This document shows, piece by piece, positions 17,673 to 26,310 of a stretch of 64,000 bases of DNA. The notes under the pieces were generated by a model. That model saw nothing but the letters and a program-made list of their open reading frames with translations. It searched no databases and was not told the DNA's origin. How positions within the stretch are numbered: the stretch's first letter is position 1; each line of letters starts with the position of its first letter. The DNA lies in assembly GCA_016194905.1 (NCBI GenBank), contig JACQAP010000005.1, forward strand, positions 62,001-126,000, in the 5' to 3' direction. The position numbers were made by a program, and so were the translations under genes. This DNA comes from Betaproteobacteria bacterium. Its GTDB lineage: Bacteria; Pseudomonadota; Gammaproteobacteria; Burkholderiales; JACQAP01.

Positions 17673-18229
17673 ACCATCGCAAACCGATCATCCTCGCCTC
17701 ACTGGTTTTCGCCGCGGGTCTCCCTGTCATGGCGGCCCATGCCGACAGCGGAATTTATATCGGCGGCGGGATTGGTAAATCGAACATCGAGGACAGTGCC
17801 GGGAATCCTGGCGGAGTGTCGTTCGACGAGTCGGCCAAAGCCGGCAAGGCCTTTGTCGGCTATCACCTCGACTTCATTCCACTTCTGAAATTCGCAGATG
17901 AAGTGGGTTATCGTGACCTCGGGAAACCGGACGGCTCGACAACTGGCGTGCCAGTGGAATACAAGGCTCGCGGCCTCGACTACGGCGTCCTGGCGGGGAT
18001 GGGAATCGGCCCCGTCGACCTGTTCGGTCGAGTGGGCGGGATGAATTACAAGCTGCAGAAGAACATCGGCGGCATCCGCAACGATTACGACGGCACTGCG
18101 CCGGTATACGGCGTCGGCATCTGGTTTACGGTGGCCGGCGTGGGTGTGCGCGCCGAGTACGAAAAGATCGACATCGACCAGTTGGATAACGCGCACATGA
18201 TGACGATCAGTGCGTTCTACCAGTTCTGA
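17669..18229 (+). CDS. outer-membrane beta-barrel protein
   Basis: A 186-residue exported protein with a signal peptide (MNHRKPIILASLVFAAGLPVMAAHA, cleaved before DSG). The mature part alternates hydrophobic and polar residues and ends in a Phe (SAFYQF), the usual C-terminal signature for outer-membrane barrel insertion. Its size fits an eight-strand OmpA/OmpW-like barrel. The first base pairs overlap the SRPBCC stop codon, so it may help a hydrophobic substrate cross the outer membrane for those proteins. That link is inference. Confidence 0.8.
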   Translation: MNHRKPIILASLVFAAGLPVMAAHADSGIYIGGGIGKSNIEDSAGNPGGVSFDESAKAGKAFVGYHLDFIPLLKFADEVGYRDLGKPDGSTTGVPVEYKARGLDYGVLAGMGIGPVDLFGRVGGMNYKLQKNIGGIRNDYDGTAPVYGVGIWFTVAGVGVRAEYEKIDIDQLDNAHMMTISAFYQF

Positions 18230-18236
18230 TCCACAG

Positions 18237-18608
18237 TTACAAAAAACGGTTCGGCCGCAGGAACATTCCCAGCAGCAAAGCACCCTCGGGTGCCGTTGCG
18301 ACGTGGGTGCTTCCTGCCGGCCGCCATACATACTCCCCGGCTTTGACTTCACCCTCGTCATCGACCAAACGTCCTTCCAGTACATAGGTCTGCTCGACGT
18401 CCGCATGCTCGTGAAGCGGCAGCACCGCACCGGGCGCCATGCGCGTGATGCTGGTCATCAACCCGGTGTCCTTGTCTTCCAGCAGGACTTTGATTTCCAC
18501 ACCGGCGAAAGGCGTCGGCCGCCACGGCAGCGCATCCATCCTGACGTAGCGCGACGAACGCGGTTTCAATTCGCTTTCGGCTTTCCAGTCGGGTGTGCGT
18601 GCGGTCAT
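18237..18608 (-). CDS. cupin-domain protein
   Basis: A 123-residue single-domain cupin. The first cupin motif is LPLHEHADVEQTYVLEG, with the His-His-Glu metal triad, and the second is GEYVWRPAGSTHVATAPEG, with the final His. It resembles ChrR-type or acetylacetone-dioxygenase-like cupins. The ribosome site CCGGAGGA lies just upstream, and only 24 bases separate the start codon from a MITE-like insertion, so its promoter is either in the element or upstream of the hydroxyacid dehydrogenase gene. Confidence 0.87.
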   Translation of the reverse strand: MTARTPDWKAESELKPRSSRYVRMDALPWRPTPFAGVEIKVLLEDKDTGLMTSITRMAPGAVLPLHEHADVEQTYVLEGRLVDDEGEVKAGEYVWRPAGSTHVATAPEGALLLGMFLRPNRFL

Positions 18609-18632
18609 GATCGTCCTCCGGTTTTTTTCGCC

Positions 18633-18854
18633 AGTGTCCTATTCCGCTGATTCGTGGGGCAACTCACAAACCATGGAAGTCAATTCTTTATGTCCACATG
18701 ACAGCAATCCAACTTCGATCGGAAAACCCGCGAAATCGGTGTCAGGCAAGGCGCGAGTCCTCGACAGTGGCGGGCCCCACGGCGAGGACTCGTAACACAG
18801 CATGGCGCCGATTCTCGTCGGGTTTTCAGCCACGAATCAGCGGAACAGGACACT
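18633..18854. mobile_element. MITE-like element, 222 bp with 25-bp terminal inverted repeats
   Basis: The ends 18633-18657 and 18830-18854 are inverted repeats matching at 24 of 25 positions; the outer end reads AGTGTCC and the inner end CGAATCAGC/GCTGATTCG. Inside, CGAGTCCTCG and CGAGGACTCG (about 18754-18792) form a second hairpin. There is no room for a transposase; the open frame inside is probably not a gene. No target duplication is obvious. The insertion splits two minus-strand genes, and its last two bases supply the AG of the dehydrogenase's TAG stop codon. Confidence 0.85.
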
Positions 18855-19788
18855 AAACCTGGGTCAGCAACGGCTTGCCTGCAAAGTAGGCTGCGAGATT
18901 GTCGACAACAAGCTGACCCATGGCGGCGCGCGTCCAATGCGTGCCGCTCGAAACATGCGGCTGCAGCACGACATTGTCGAGCTTGAGCAGCGCATCGGGA
19001 ACTTTGGGCTCGGCGACGAATACATCGAGGCCGGCCCCGGCAAGACGGCCATTGACCAGCGCGTCGACCATTGCGGGCTCATCGACGGTCGATCCGCGCG
19101 AAACGTTGACCAGATAGCCATCCTTGCCGAGCGCGTCGATCACTTCACGGCTGACGATGTGCTCCGTTTCCTTGCCGCCCGGGCAGGCGACGATCAGAAT
19201 TCTGACGTCGCGCGCCAGGTCGACCGGCTTGGCGTAATAGTCATACGCAACGCCGGGCTGGCGGTTGCGGCTGTGATAGGCGACCTTCATGCCGAATGCT
19301 TCCGCGCGTTTCGCGATGGCCTTGCCGATGCGCCCGAGTCCGATGATGCCCAAGCGACTACCCGAGACTTTTTCCGCCAGCGGCGCACCGCCTTTGAGCC
19401 AGTTTCCGGCGCGGACGAATTTGTCGTTGAACACCGTGCGCCGCATCGTGGCGAGCAGCAATACCAGCGCATTGTCGGCGACGCATTCCGTGAGCACCTC
19501 CGGTGTATTGGTCACCGCGATGCCGAGTTTTCGTGCAGCCGGCACGTCGATGCCGTCGACGCCGACGCCGAAGCAGGAAATGATCTTCAGTTTTGGGAAC
19601 CTTTTCATCAGCGCCACGGGCATGCCCTCGTGACCGGCGGTCGCCACCGCGGTCACGCGGTCCGCAAGGCCAGTCACGAACGCTTCCCGGTCGGCGGCCT
19701 GGTAATAGCGGTGCACCGTGTACGCCGCGTCGAGTTGCGTCATGGTGGCGGGGAACAGCGGGCAGATCAGCAGCAGATCGGGTTTCAT
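18853..19788 (-). CDS. D-isomer specific 2-hydroxyacid dehydrogenase
   Basis: A 311-residue NAD(P)-dependent dehydrogenase. It has the dinucleotide-binding loop GIIGLGRIGKAIAKR (about residues 148-160), the NVSRGSTVDE segment with catalytic Arg, the DVFVAEP Glu region and the catalytic His in PHVSSGTHWTR. It interconverts 2-keto and 2-hydroxy acids, in the glyoxylate/hydroxypyruvate reductase group. The stop codon TAG is formed across the junction with the MITE-like element, so the native C-terminus may have been slightly longer. It probably works in the surrounding catabolic cluster. Confidence 0.92.
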   Translation of the reverse strand: MKPDLLLICPLFPATMTQLDAAYTVHRYYQAADREAFVTGLADRVTAVATAGHEGMPVALMKRFPKLKIISCFGVGVDGIDVPAARKLGIAVTNTPEVLTECVADNALVLLLATMRRTVFNDKFVRAGNWLKGGAPLAEKVSGSRLGIIGLGRIGKAIAKRAEAFGMKVAYHSRNRQPGVAYDYYAKPVDLARDVRILIVACPGGKETEHIVSREVIDALGKDGYLVNVSRGSTVDEPAMVDALVNGRLAGAGLDVFVAEPKVPDALLKLDNVVLQPHVSSGTHWTRAAMGQLVVDNLAAYFAGKPLLTQV

Positions 19789-19816
19789 GGTTTTGCTGTC
19801 CCTGTCGTCGGTGATT

Positions 19817-20143
19817 TCACCGGCCGGAGTTTACCCATTTCCTCAGGTCCCAGGGTTCGTACAGCGTCCAGATGTAGTCCGTTGTCGAGTCCTCGCGCAG
19901 GGGGTGGATGTTCTGGGTCTCCGCCTCGTCGATGAACTGCTCGAAAACCTCGACGCTGGGGAATTCGACCACGATCATCTGCCGGCGCGTGCGATCCCCG
20001 TGCAACTCGCGCAGCGGCCCTTCGCCGGCACTGACCACCTTCCCACCCAGCCGGTAAATGATCTTTCCCGCCTTGACGCTGTAGTCCCGGTAGTCGTCCT
20101 CCTTGCCGGGAATCAGATTGAAAACGTTCAACGCATAGATCAT
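19817..20143 (-). CDS. DUF1330-like small dimeric alpha/beta-barrel protein
   Basis: A 108-residue protein (MIYALNVFNLIPGKEDDYRDY...) with a ferredoxin-like fold pattern and the IVVEFPSVEVFEQFIDE segment typical of DUF1330/NIPSNAP-like proteins. ATG 20143 was chosen; the frame open to 20251 reads through a tandem repeat. Its function is unknown, with dimeric ligand binding or a monooxygenase-like role possible. It lies 28 bases upstream of the hydroxyacid dehydrogenase and is probably co-transcribed. Confidence 0.8.
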   Translation of the reverse strand: MIYALNVFNLIPGKEDDYRDYSVKAGKIIYRLGGKVVSAGEGPLRELHGDRTRRQMIVVEFPSVEVFEQFIDEAETQNIHPLREDSTTDYIWTLYEPWDLRKWVNSGR

Positions 20144-20165
20144 CGCAAACTCCGCAAGGAAATAT

Positions 20166-20237
20166 GGAGCGACGCGACGGTATGAGCGACGCGACGGTAG
20201 GGAGCGGCGCCCCGGTAGGAAGAAGCGCTCCGGTAGA
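20166..20237. repeat. 18-bp tandem repeat, four copies
   Basis: Four contiguous 18-base units begin at 20166, 20184, 20202 and 20220. The first two are nearly identical (GAGCGACGCGACGGTA core); the last two are diverged (GAGCGGCGCCCCGGTAGG, AAGAAGCGCTCCGGTAGA). They lie in the divergent promoter gap between the DUF1330-like gene and the NADP-dependent reductase gene, so they could affect both. No spacer structure is present, so it is not a CRISPR. Confidence 0.85.
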
Positions 20238-20275
20238 ATGGCACGCCACAAGCTATTCTTTCATAGGAGGACAGT

Positions 20276-21274
20276 ATGGCAAAGAACATCCAGGTGGTGC
20301 TCGCGAGCCGCCCCACCGGCCCGGTCGAGGAATCGAATTTCAAAATCGTCGAGACGGATGTACCGAAACCCGGACCCGGCGAAGTCCTGGTGAAAAACCT
20401 GTGGCTGTCGCTCGACCCGTACATGCGCGGGCGCATGAACGCGGTGAAGTCCTACAGCAAATACGTCGAGATCGGCGAAGTCATGGTCGGCGGCACGGTC
20501 GGCCAGGTCGTCGAGTCGAATAATCCCAAATTCAAGGTCGGCGACCATGTCGTGGGTGCCCTCGGCTGGCAGCTTTACGCCCTCTCCAACGGCGACGGGT
20601 TGACCGTGGTGGATCCCAAGCTCGTGCCTTTGTCGGCCTATCTGGGCGTCTGCGGCATGCCGGGTGCAACGGCGTGGATCGGCCTGCTGGAGTATTGCGC
20701 ACCCAAGGCTGGTGAAACCGTTCTGGTATCCGCTGCAAGCGGCGCGGTCGGCGGCGTGGTTGGACAGCTTGCGAAACTGCAGGGCTGCCGCGCGGTGGGC
20801 ATTGCCGGCGGCGCGAAGAAATGCGAATACGCCGTCAAGGAACTCGGCTTCGATGCCTGCGTCGACTACAAGGCGGGCAAGCTCATCGACGACCTGAAGG
20901 CAGCGTGTCCGAACGGCGTGGACAATTATTTCGAGAACGTCGGCGGCGAAGTCATGGACGCCGCGTTCCGGGTGCTGAATCCTTTTTCGCGCGTGGCGCT
21001 GTGCGGCATGATCTCCGACTACAACGCGACCGAGGCCTACGGCACGAAGATGATGCGTGCCCTGCTGGTGAACCGGGTCAGGCTGCAGGGCTTCATCGTC
21101 TTCGACCGGCAGGACTTGTACATCAGAGCCGTATCGCAATTGGCGAAATGGGTTTCGCAGGGCAAAATCCAATACCACGAAACCGTCGCCGATGGCCTGC
21201 AGAATGCGCCGAAGGCGTTCATGGGACTGCTCAAGGGACAGAACCTCGGCAAGCAACTCGTCAAGCTCGCCTGA
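20276..21274 (+). CDS. NADP-dependent medium-chain reductase, CurA/LTB4DH type
   Basis: A 332-residue zinc-independent medium-chain reductase. It has the SLDPYMRGRMN segment of the leukotriene B4 12-hydroxydehydrogenase/CurA group near residue 45, the cofactor motif ASGAVGGVVGQLAK near residue 155, and FENVGGEVMDAAF near 220. Members reduce the C=C bond of enones and other unsaturated carbonyls with NADPH. A strong AGGAGG site precedes ATG 20276. It may act on an unsaturated ketone in the local catabolic pathway. Confidence 0.92.
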   Translation: MAKNIQVVLASRPTGPVEESNFKIVETDVPKPGPGEVLVKNLWLSLDPYMRGRMNAVKSYSKYVEIGEVMVGGTVGQVVESNNPKFKVGDHVVGALGWQLYALSNGDGLTVVDPKLVPLSAYLGVCGMPGATAWIGLLEYCAPKAGETVLVSAASGAVGGVVGQLAKLQGCRAVGIAGGAKKCEYAVKELGFDACVDYKAGKLIDDLKAACPNGVDNYFENVGGEVMDAAFRVLNPFSRVALCGMISDYNATEAYGTKMMRALLVNRVRLQGFIVFDRQDLYIRAVSQLAKWVSQGKIQYHETVADGLQNAPKAFMGLLKGQNLGKQLVKLA

Positions 21275-21296
21275 GTTGTTCATACCTGAGTCCAGA

Positions 21297-21477
21297 TCAA
21301 CACCTCGACGCAAAGGCGCAAAGGACGCAAAGAAAAACGAGGCGTGGCAAAGAGAAATTGGGTGCGATTTCTGCTGGCACTTGATGCACCACTGGCTGAT
21401 TCTGCTGCCCGCTCTAGTTTGTTCCGGTTCCCTTTGCGTCTTTTGCGCTCTTTGCGTCTTTGCGTTGAGGTTGAGTT
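21297..21477. repeat. palindromic intergenic cassette, GCAAAGG words
   Basis: The left arm (about 21300-21333) is made of ACGCAAAGG/GCGCAAAGG words, and the right arm (about 21430-21470) of the complementary CTTTGCGTC words, with outer ends CAACACCTC and GAGGTTG. The spacer of about 100 bp has no recognisable gene. It has the same architecture as the 16.5-kb cassette, but with a different repeated word. Confidence 0.87.
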
Positions 21478-21572
21478 TTTCTAACGGCCACCGAACAGCC
21501 AGAGCAACAGCGGAAACAGCAGCGCGGTTAGCTTATCATTGCACGACCCATTTCCTGTTCCGGAGCGCAACG

Positions 21573-22880
21573 ATGAATCGCCTCATTCCGTGCAGCATGC
21601 TCGTTCTTGGCCTCTCGATTTCGCTGTCCCCGGCGCAAGCCGGCGACCTCGCGACCGTGGTGGATCAGCGCATCCGCGCCATCGAACCCAAGGTGATCGC
21701 CTGGCGGCGCGACATTCATGAGCATCCCGAGTTGTCGAACCGGGAAATCCGCACCGGCGAGCTGATCGCGGCGCATTTGCGCAAGCTCGGCATGGAAGTG
21801 CGGACCGGGGTCGCCCATACCGGAGTGGTCGGGCTGCTCAAGGGCGGCAAGCCGGGACGGGTCGTCGCGTTGCGCTCCGACATGGACGCGCTGCCCGTCG
21901 TCGAGGAAGTGGACGTGCCGTTCAAGTCCACAGTGAAAACTGAATACATCGGCCAGCAGGTCGGCGTGATGCATGCCTGCGGTCACGATGCCCACATGGC
22001 TATCCTCATGGGCGTGGCGGAGGTGCTGGCGAGCGTGCGCGACCAGCTCCCCGGCAGCGTCAAATTCATTTTCCAGCCGGCCGAGGAAGGCCCGCCTCCC
22101 GGGGAAGAAGGCGGCGCGCCGCTGGTGATCAAGGACGGCGCGCTGGAGAACCCGAAACCCGATGCGATCTTCGGCCTGCACGTGATCTCCGGGATTCCCG
22201 CAGGCATGATCACCTACCGCGCCGGCCCGCTGATGGCGAGCGCGGACTGGCTCTACATCTCCGTGAAAGGCAAGCAGACGCACGGTGCCTGGCCGTGGTC
22301 GGGCATCGACCCGGTCGTCACTTCGGCTCAGATCATCGGTGGATTGCAGAACATCGTCGCGAGACAAATCGACGTCTCCAAGGAACCGGCTGTCGTCACC
22401 GTCGCCACCATCCATGGCGGCACGCGCAAGAACATCATTCCCGACCAGGTCGAGATGACCGGCACCATCCGCACCTTCGACGAAGAGATGCGCCAGGACG
22501 TCCATGCGCGCATCAAACACATTGCGGAATCCATTGCCGATGCGAACAATGCGCAGGCCGAGGTCAGAATCGACAAGGCCGTCCCGGTGACCGTCAACGA
22601 TCCGGCGCTGACGGAAAAGATGCTGCCGACCCTGAAGCGCATCGGCGGCGAGGGCGGATCGAGGATGAACCAGCGTGTGATGGTCGCCGAGGATTTCTCC
22701 TACTTCCAGCAACAGGTGCCGGGCATGTTCTACTTCGTCGGCATCACGCCCAAGGACCAGGACATGGCCAAGGCCGCGCCGAATCATTCGCCTCGTTTCA
22801 CCATCGATGAATCGGGGCTGCTGCAGGGCGCACGGTCGCTCGCGGCGTTGGCGGTGGATTTCCTGACGCAGAAGCCCTAG
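21573..22880 (+). CDS. exported M20-family amidohydrolase/metallopeptidase
   Basis: A 435-residue protein with a signal peptide (MNRLIPCSMLVLGLSISLSPAQAGD). The metal-site motifs are HEHPELSNRE, the HACGHDAHMA site, FQPAEEGPPPGEE with the catalytic Glu pair, and HVISGIPAG; the last ligand lies near NHSPRF. This is the hippurate/IAA-amino-acid hydrolase branch, which cleaves N-acyl amino acids. The signal peptide places it in the periplasm, which is less common for the family. ATG 21573 was chosen over the long frame starting at 21192, which crosses the palindromic cassette. Confidence 0.92.
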   Translation: MNRLIPCSMLVLGLSISLSPAQAGDLATVVDQRIRAIEPKVIAWRRDIHEHPELSNREIRTGELIAAHLRKLGMEVRTGVAHTGVVGLLKGGKPGRVVALRSDMDALPVVEEVDVPFKSTVKTEYIGQQVGVMHACGHDAHMAILMGVAEVLASVRDQLPGSVKFIFQPAEEGPPPGEEGGAPLVIKDGALENPKPDAIFGLHVISGIPAGMITYRAGPLMASADWLYISVKGKQTHGAWPWSGIDPVVTSAQIIGGLQNIVARQIDVSKEPAVVTVATIHGGTRKNIIPDQVEMTGTIRTFDEEMRQDVHARIKHIAESIADANNAQAEVRIDKAVPVTVNDPALTEKMLPTLKRIGGEGGSRMNQRVMVAEDFSYFQQQVPGMFYFVGITPKDQDMAKAAPNHSPRFTIDESGLLQGARSLAALAVDFLTQKP

Positions 22881-22984
22881 CGCTGTCCGGCGCTGTATTT
22901 GCCCCCCGGTCGTCAACGTTGCGGGCGGGGCGACCGTTTAGCTCCTGTCGGTGATTGGCCGACCAATTTATGGAGGCATCGATC

Positions 22985-23512
22985 ATGAAGCGAATCCTCG
23001 GCGCGTATCTGCTCGTCATCGGCGGACTTTTCATAATGTCCGCAGCGCAGGCGGAAGAGAAGGAAAGGCCCGGAGCATGTCGGACGGACGTGCAAAAGCT
23101 GTGCAAGGGCGTTCAGGCGGGAGGCGGGCGTATAGCAGCCTGCCTGAAACAACACGAGTCGGAACTGTCGCCGGGGTGCCGGGAGCGAATTGCCGAGGCC
23201 CGTGAGGAAGTCAAGGAATTCGCAGAAGCGTGCAAGACAGATGCCGAGACTCTCTGCAAGGGGGTGCAACCAGGACAGGGGCGCATCATGCGTTGCCTGG
23301 CCGAGCACAATGACAAACTTTCCGGCGGCTGTCGCGCGAAAATCTCTGAAGCGGAAAGCCATCATCCCTGCATGAAAGACATGGAACGCTTCTGCAAGGA
23401 CGTTCAGCCGGGCGAAGGACGCATGGCGGAATGCATGAAGAAACACGAAGCCCAATTGTCGCCGGAGTGCAAGGCACACCACGCTCAGAAAAATGGTGGC
23501 GAGAAGAAGTAA
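22985..23512 (+). CDS. secreted cysteine-rich-repeat protein (GLG1-like repeats)
   Basis: A 175-residue protein with a signal peptide ending AAQA. The mature part contains three consecutive Cys-rich repeats, each with a C-x3-D-x3-LC-x-G/D-V-Q pattern and four cysteines (starting about residues 32, 80 and 126), as in the eukaryotic Golgi protein GLG1 and many proteobacterial periplasmic proteins. The third repeat begins HPCMKDMERFCKDVQPGEGR. Disulphide bonding in the periplasm is likely. Its function is unknown, possibly stress or metal related. Confidence 0.88.
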   Translation: MKRILGAYLLVIGGLFIMSAAQAEEKERPGACRTDVQKLCKGVQAGGGRIAACLKQHESELSPGCRERIAEAREEVKEFAEACKTDAETLCKGVQPGQGRIMRCLAEHNDKLSGGCRAKISEAESHHPCMKDMERFCKDVQPGEGRMAECMKKHEAQLSPECKAHHAQKNGGEKK

Positions 23513-23678
23513 CGGCGGGCAGACGCCGCCTGGGCATCGTCAAGTTGAACTGGAGCTGATGCAAGGGCCGCATGGATACCTCAACGAGTTCGATCCACCG
23601 CGGCTATCGCCTCCCGCGCGACAGTCCGTTGGGTTAGGCTGAGCCTTCTCCGTTAGGCATTATATTGAAGGAGACAAC

Positions 23679-23855
23679 TTGAATAGTGCCGCTTCAATTC
23701 AAGAACTGCTCGAGCCGCTGTTTCCAGGACTCATGGGCGTGCAGCTAAGCGAAGTGACCGCGAATCGCGTAATGGTTTGGCAAACAAAGATTACGTCGGA
23801 GGAAGGGAAGCTATGTGCAGTCGTGACCCAAACGCAGTTGGTTCTGGACGCCTGA
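23679..23855 (+). pseudogene. PaaI-type hotdog thioesterase, internally deleted
   Basis: A TTG start with a GGAG ribosome site opens a 58-residue frame that reads like the first about 30 residues of a PaaI-family thioesterase (SIQELLEPLFPGLMGVQLSEV). It is joined in frame to its last about 25 residues (MVWQTKITSEEGKLCAVV). The central hotdog region with the catalytic Gly/Asp-bearing helix (HGGA segment) is absent. A normal protein is about 130-145 residues, so roughly 75-85 codons have been lost. The product, if made, cannot be an active thioesterase. Confidence 0.72.
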
Positions 23856-24163
23856 CGTGCGTATACGCCCCGATCTCGTAGCGCTCTTCCGGCTTAAGCC
23901 GCACATAGGGCGTGGTGGGTTGCTCCCGGTAGGTGGGTGGGTCGCACTTCTCACACTGCCAAACACCCGCCGTGTCCTACCCGCGATCAAGTGGTGCAGT
24001 TAGATGTTGAATCCACCTGCTGAATAACGGTGCCGCCTGATAGCAAGCATAGGGCGGATCACACCCGCTGCACGGTCAGATAAACCGGGACGACGTGCCC
24101 AACTATCACCGCGTGATTGCTGAGGGATGATGCTATTTCTTCACAGTGAATACGCATACAGGG
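23856..24163. other. intergenic region, no gene recognised
   Basis: This 308-bp stretch between the thioesterase remnant and the RbsB-type gene shows no coding pattern on either strand. It marks the edge of a segment with visibly lower GC to its right, consistent with an insertion boundary. Confidence 0.45.
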
Positions 24164-24201
24164 AAAAAATGAAGGGCCCAACAAGAGTTGCAGAGCCCTT
24201 C
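24164..24201 (-). terminator. Rho-independent terminator of the RbsA-RbsC-RbsB operon
   Basis: On the minus strand a stem GAAGGGC/GCCCTTC (24195-24201 with 24171-24177) is followed by ATTTTTTCCC. It lies 12 bases after the RbsB-type stop codon. Confidence 0.85.
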
Positions 24202-24213
24202 ATCCGTTCACGA

Positions 24214-25161
24214 TCAGTCGTAAAGAACCGCGGCGATCTTGGGATCTTTGATGTTCGTCTTGTCGTACCAGTAGAAGCCGGTATCAATGATTTTGGGCAA
24301 CTTCTCGCCTTTGAGCGCTTTGACCGCGGCCTCAACGGTTTTGTAACCAATACCCACCGGGTTTTGGGTAATGGCACCGGCCATGGAACCGTCGCTGATC
24401 GCAGCCTTCTGCTGCTTGCCAGAGTCGTAACCGATGATCACAATTTTGCGTTTCATTTCCTTGGCACCATTCAGCACCCCGATAGCGGAACCTTCATTGG
24501 CACCAAACATACCCTTGATATTGGGGTTCGCCTGCAAAATGGACTTGGTGATTTCAGTCGACTTCAACTGATCGCCACCGCCATATTGAACACTCACCAC
24601 CTTGATGTTCGGGTAGGTCGATTTGATGCGGTTCAAAAAACCATCGCGACGGTCAATGCCGGTACGGCTGGTCTGGTCGTGCACGACTACTGCCACTTCA
24701 CCGGCCTTGCCAATCAGCTCGGCCATTTTGTCGGCGGCCAAGCCCGCCGCTGCAAGGTTGTCTGTCGTAGCGGTGGTCACAGGAATGTCGCTGTCCACGC
24801 CGGAGTCAAAAGCCACGACCGGAATTTTGGCCGCCTGGGCTTTCTTCAGCAGCGGGATCGCAGCCTTGCTGTCCAGCGCGGCAAAACCCAGTGCCTTGGG
24901 CTTTTTGGCCAGCGCCGCCGAGAGCATGTCGATCTGTTTGTCGACCATGGCTTCGGTCTCAGGGCCTTCAAAGGTCACCTTCACTTTGTAATCCTTGGCG
25001 GCCTGTTCCGCGCCCGCCTTCACGGCTTGCCAGAACTGGTGCTGAAAGCCTTTGGATATCAGGGGAATGTAGGTCTCCTCGGCTGCAAAACCTGGTCCGG
25101 CGAGTCCGACGGACAGACCGAGGCCGATGGCCATGCTCAATATTTTTCTCTTCGAAATCAT
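24214..25161 (-). CDS. sugar ABC transporter substrate-binding protein, RbsB type
   Basis: A 315-residue periplasmic binding protein with a signal peptide (cut after GFAAE at about residue 27). The type I fold shows YIPLISKGFQHQFWQAVKAG and VVAFDSGVDSDIP, then GMFGANEGSAIGVLN. ATG 25161 has a TGAGGAG ribosome site. It binds a monosaccharide-like ligand for the RbsC/RbsA pair encoded upstream. Last gene of a three-gene operon with no catabolic or regulatory gene attached. Codon choice and GC are lower than in neighbouring genes, suggesting transfer. Confidence 0.93.
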   Translation of the reverse strand: MISKRKILSMAIGLGLSVGLAGPGFAAEETYIPLISKGFQHQFWQAVKAGAEQAAKDYKVKVTFEGPETEAMVDKQIDMLSAALAKKPKALGFAALDSKAAIPLLKKAQAAKIPVVAFDSGVDSDIPVTTATTDNLAAAGLAADKMAELIGKAGEVAVVVHDQTSRTGIDRRDGFLNRIKSTYPNIKVVSVQYGGGDQLKSTEITKSILQANPNIKGMFGANEGSAIGVLNGAKEMKRKIVIIGYDSGKQQKAAISDGSMAGAITQNPVGIGYKTVEAAVKALKGEKLPKIIDTGFYWYDKTNIKDPKIAAVLYD

Positions 25162-25259
25162 TTTATGTCTCCTCACGAAGTTACTTATTTGGCTATTAAA
25201 AGATCACGAAACGGACGCGTAGCCGGCAACGAATCTCCTTTTCAAGAAATGGACAAAAA

Positions 25260-26273
25260 CTATTTGCGTTTGCGCAGAATGTCGGCGTAGACGGCCAAGA
25301 TGATTATCACGCCGGTCACTACAGTTTGCCACTCCTGCGCGACTGACAGAATGCGCAGGCCATTGGTCAGTACACTCATGATGAAGGCGCCGATGATGGT
25401 CCCCAATATCGTTCCCGCGCCACCACTGAGCGAGGTGCCACCGATGACCACGGCGGCGATGGCTTCGAGCTCGTAGCCCTGCCCCAACGCCGGCTGCGCT
25501 GAATTGAGACGCGAGGCGATCAGCAGACCCGCAACGCCACAAATGGCACCACTGAACGAGTAAATGATAATTTTCCAGCGATCGACGTTCACGCCCGAGA
25601 GCCGCACGGCTTCTTCGTTGCTGCCCAGGGCAAAGGTGTAGCTGCCCAGCACCGTTTTATTCAGTATCAAACTGGACACAACCGCCACCACAAACAGAAT
25701 CAGCACCGCGTTGGGAATGGGCAGGTCGGGCAGAAAATAGCCAATGAGCGAATCCTGCGAAATGCCGGGGAACTCGGGCGTGTCATTGAAATAGATCGGC
25801 TTGGTACCCGAGATCACCAGCGACAAACCCTTGAGCAGCAGCATCATGCCCAGCGTGGCGATGAATGGCGGGATTTTCAGCTTGGCAATCAGCGCGCCCG
25901 AGACAAATCCCGAAAACGCGCCAAAGAAAATGGCTGCCGCAACGCCCACATAAAACGGCAAACCCCAGTAGGTCAGGAACACGCCCGCCATGACCGCGCA
26001 AAATGTCATGAGCGTGCCTACCGACAAATCAATCCCACCAGTGATGATGACAAAAGTACAGGCAATAGCCAGGACACCATTGACCGCTGTGGATTGCAAG
26101 ATGCCCACCATGTTGTCGGTTTGCATAAAACTGGGGGACGCCATGCTAAAGAAAAGCATCAACCCCATCAGGCTGGCAAACGCCAGCAGTTTTTGCCGGG
26201 TGCTGGGGCTGAAGACAGCGTCCTTAAGTCGCCGCAATGCAGTGGAACCAGACATGGGTGATGTTCCGTTCAT
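25260..26273 (-). CDS. sugar ABC transporter permease, RbsC type
   Basis: A 337-residue permease with about ten hydrophobic segments. The family motif GGIDLSVGTLMTFCAVMAGV is at about residues 80-100, and GGTSLSGGAGTILGTIIGA is near 275. It forms the homodimeric channel served by the double-domain ATPase encoded upstream and the binding protein downstream. The whole operon is AT-richer than its surroundings. Confidence 0.93.
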   Translation of the reverse strand: MNGTSPMSGSTALRRLKDAVFSPSTRQKLLAFASLMGLMLFFSMASPSFMQTDNMVGILQSTAVNGVLAIACTFVIITGGIDLSVGTLMTFCAVMAGVFLTYWGLPFYVGVAAAIFFGAFSGFVSGALIAKLKIPPFIATLGMMLLLKGLSLVISGTKPIYFNDTPEFPGISQDSLIGYFLPDLPIPNAVLILFVVAVVSSLILNKTVLGSYTFALGSNEEAVRLSGVNVDRWKIIIYSFSGAICGVAGLLIASRLNSAQPALGQGYELEAIAAVVIGGTSLSGGAGTILGTIIGAFIMSVLTNGLRILSVAQEWQTVVTGVIIILAVYADILRKRK

Positions 26274-26310
26274 GCGTTTTTCGAATTAGCGATTGACAGG
26301 GTACAGGCCA

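Noticed and set aside
18639-18833. 64-codon open frame inside the MITE-like element
   Set aside because: It overlaps both inner ends of the element and has no recognisable domain; probably not a transposase fragment.
20166-20237. possible CRISPR array
   Set aside because: The repeats are contiguous without spacers and no cas gene is nearby.
21192-21572. N-terminal extension of the M20 amidohydrolase
   Set aside because: It reads through the end of the reductase gene and the palindromic cassette; the signal peptide starts at 21573.
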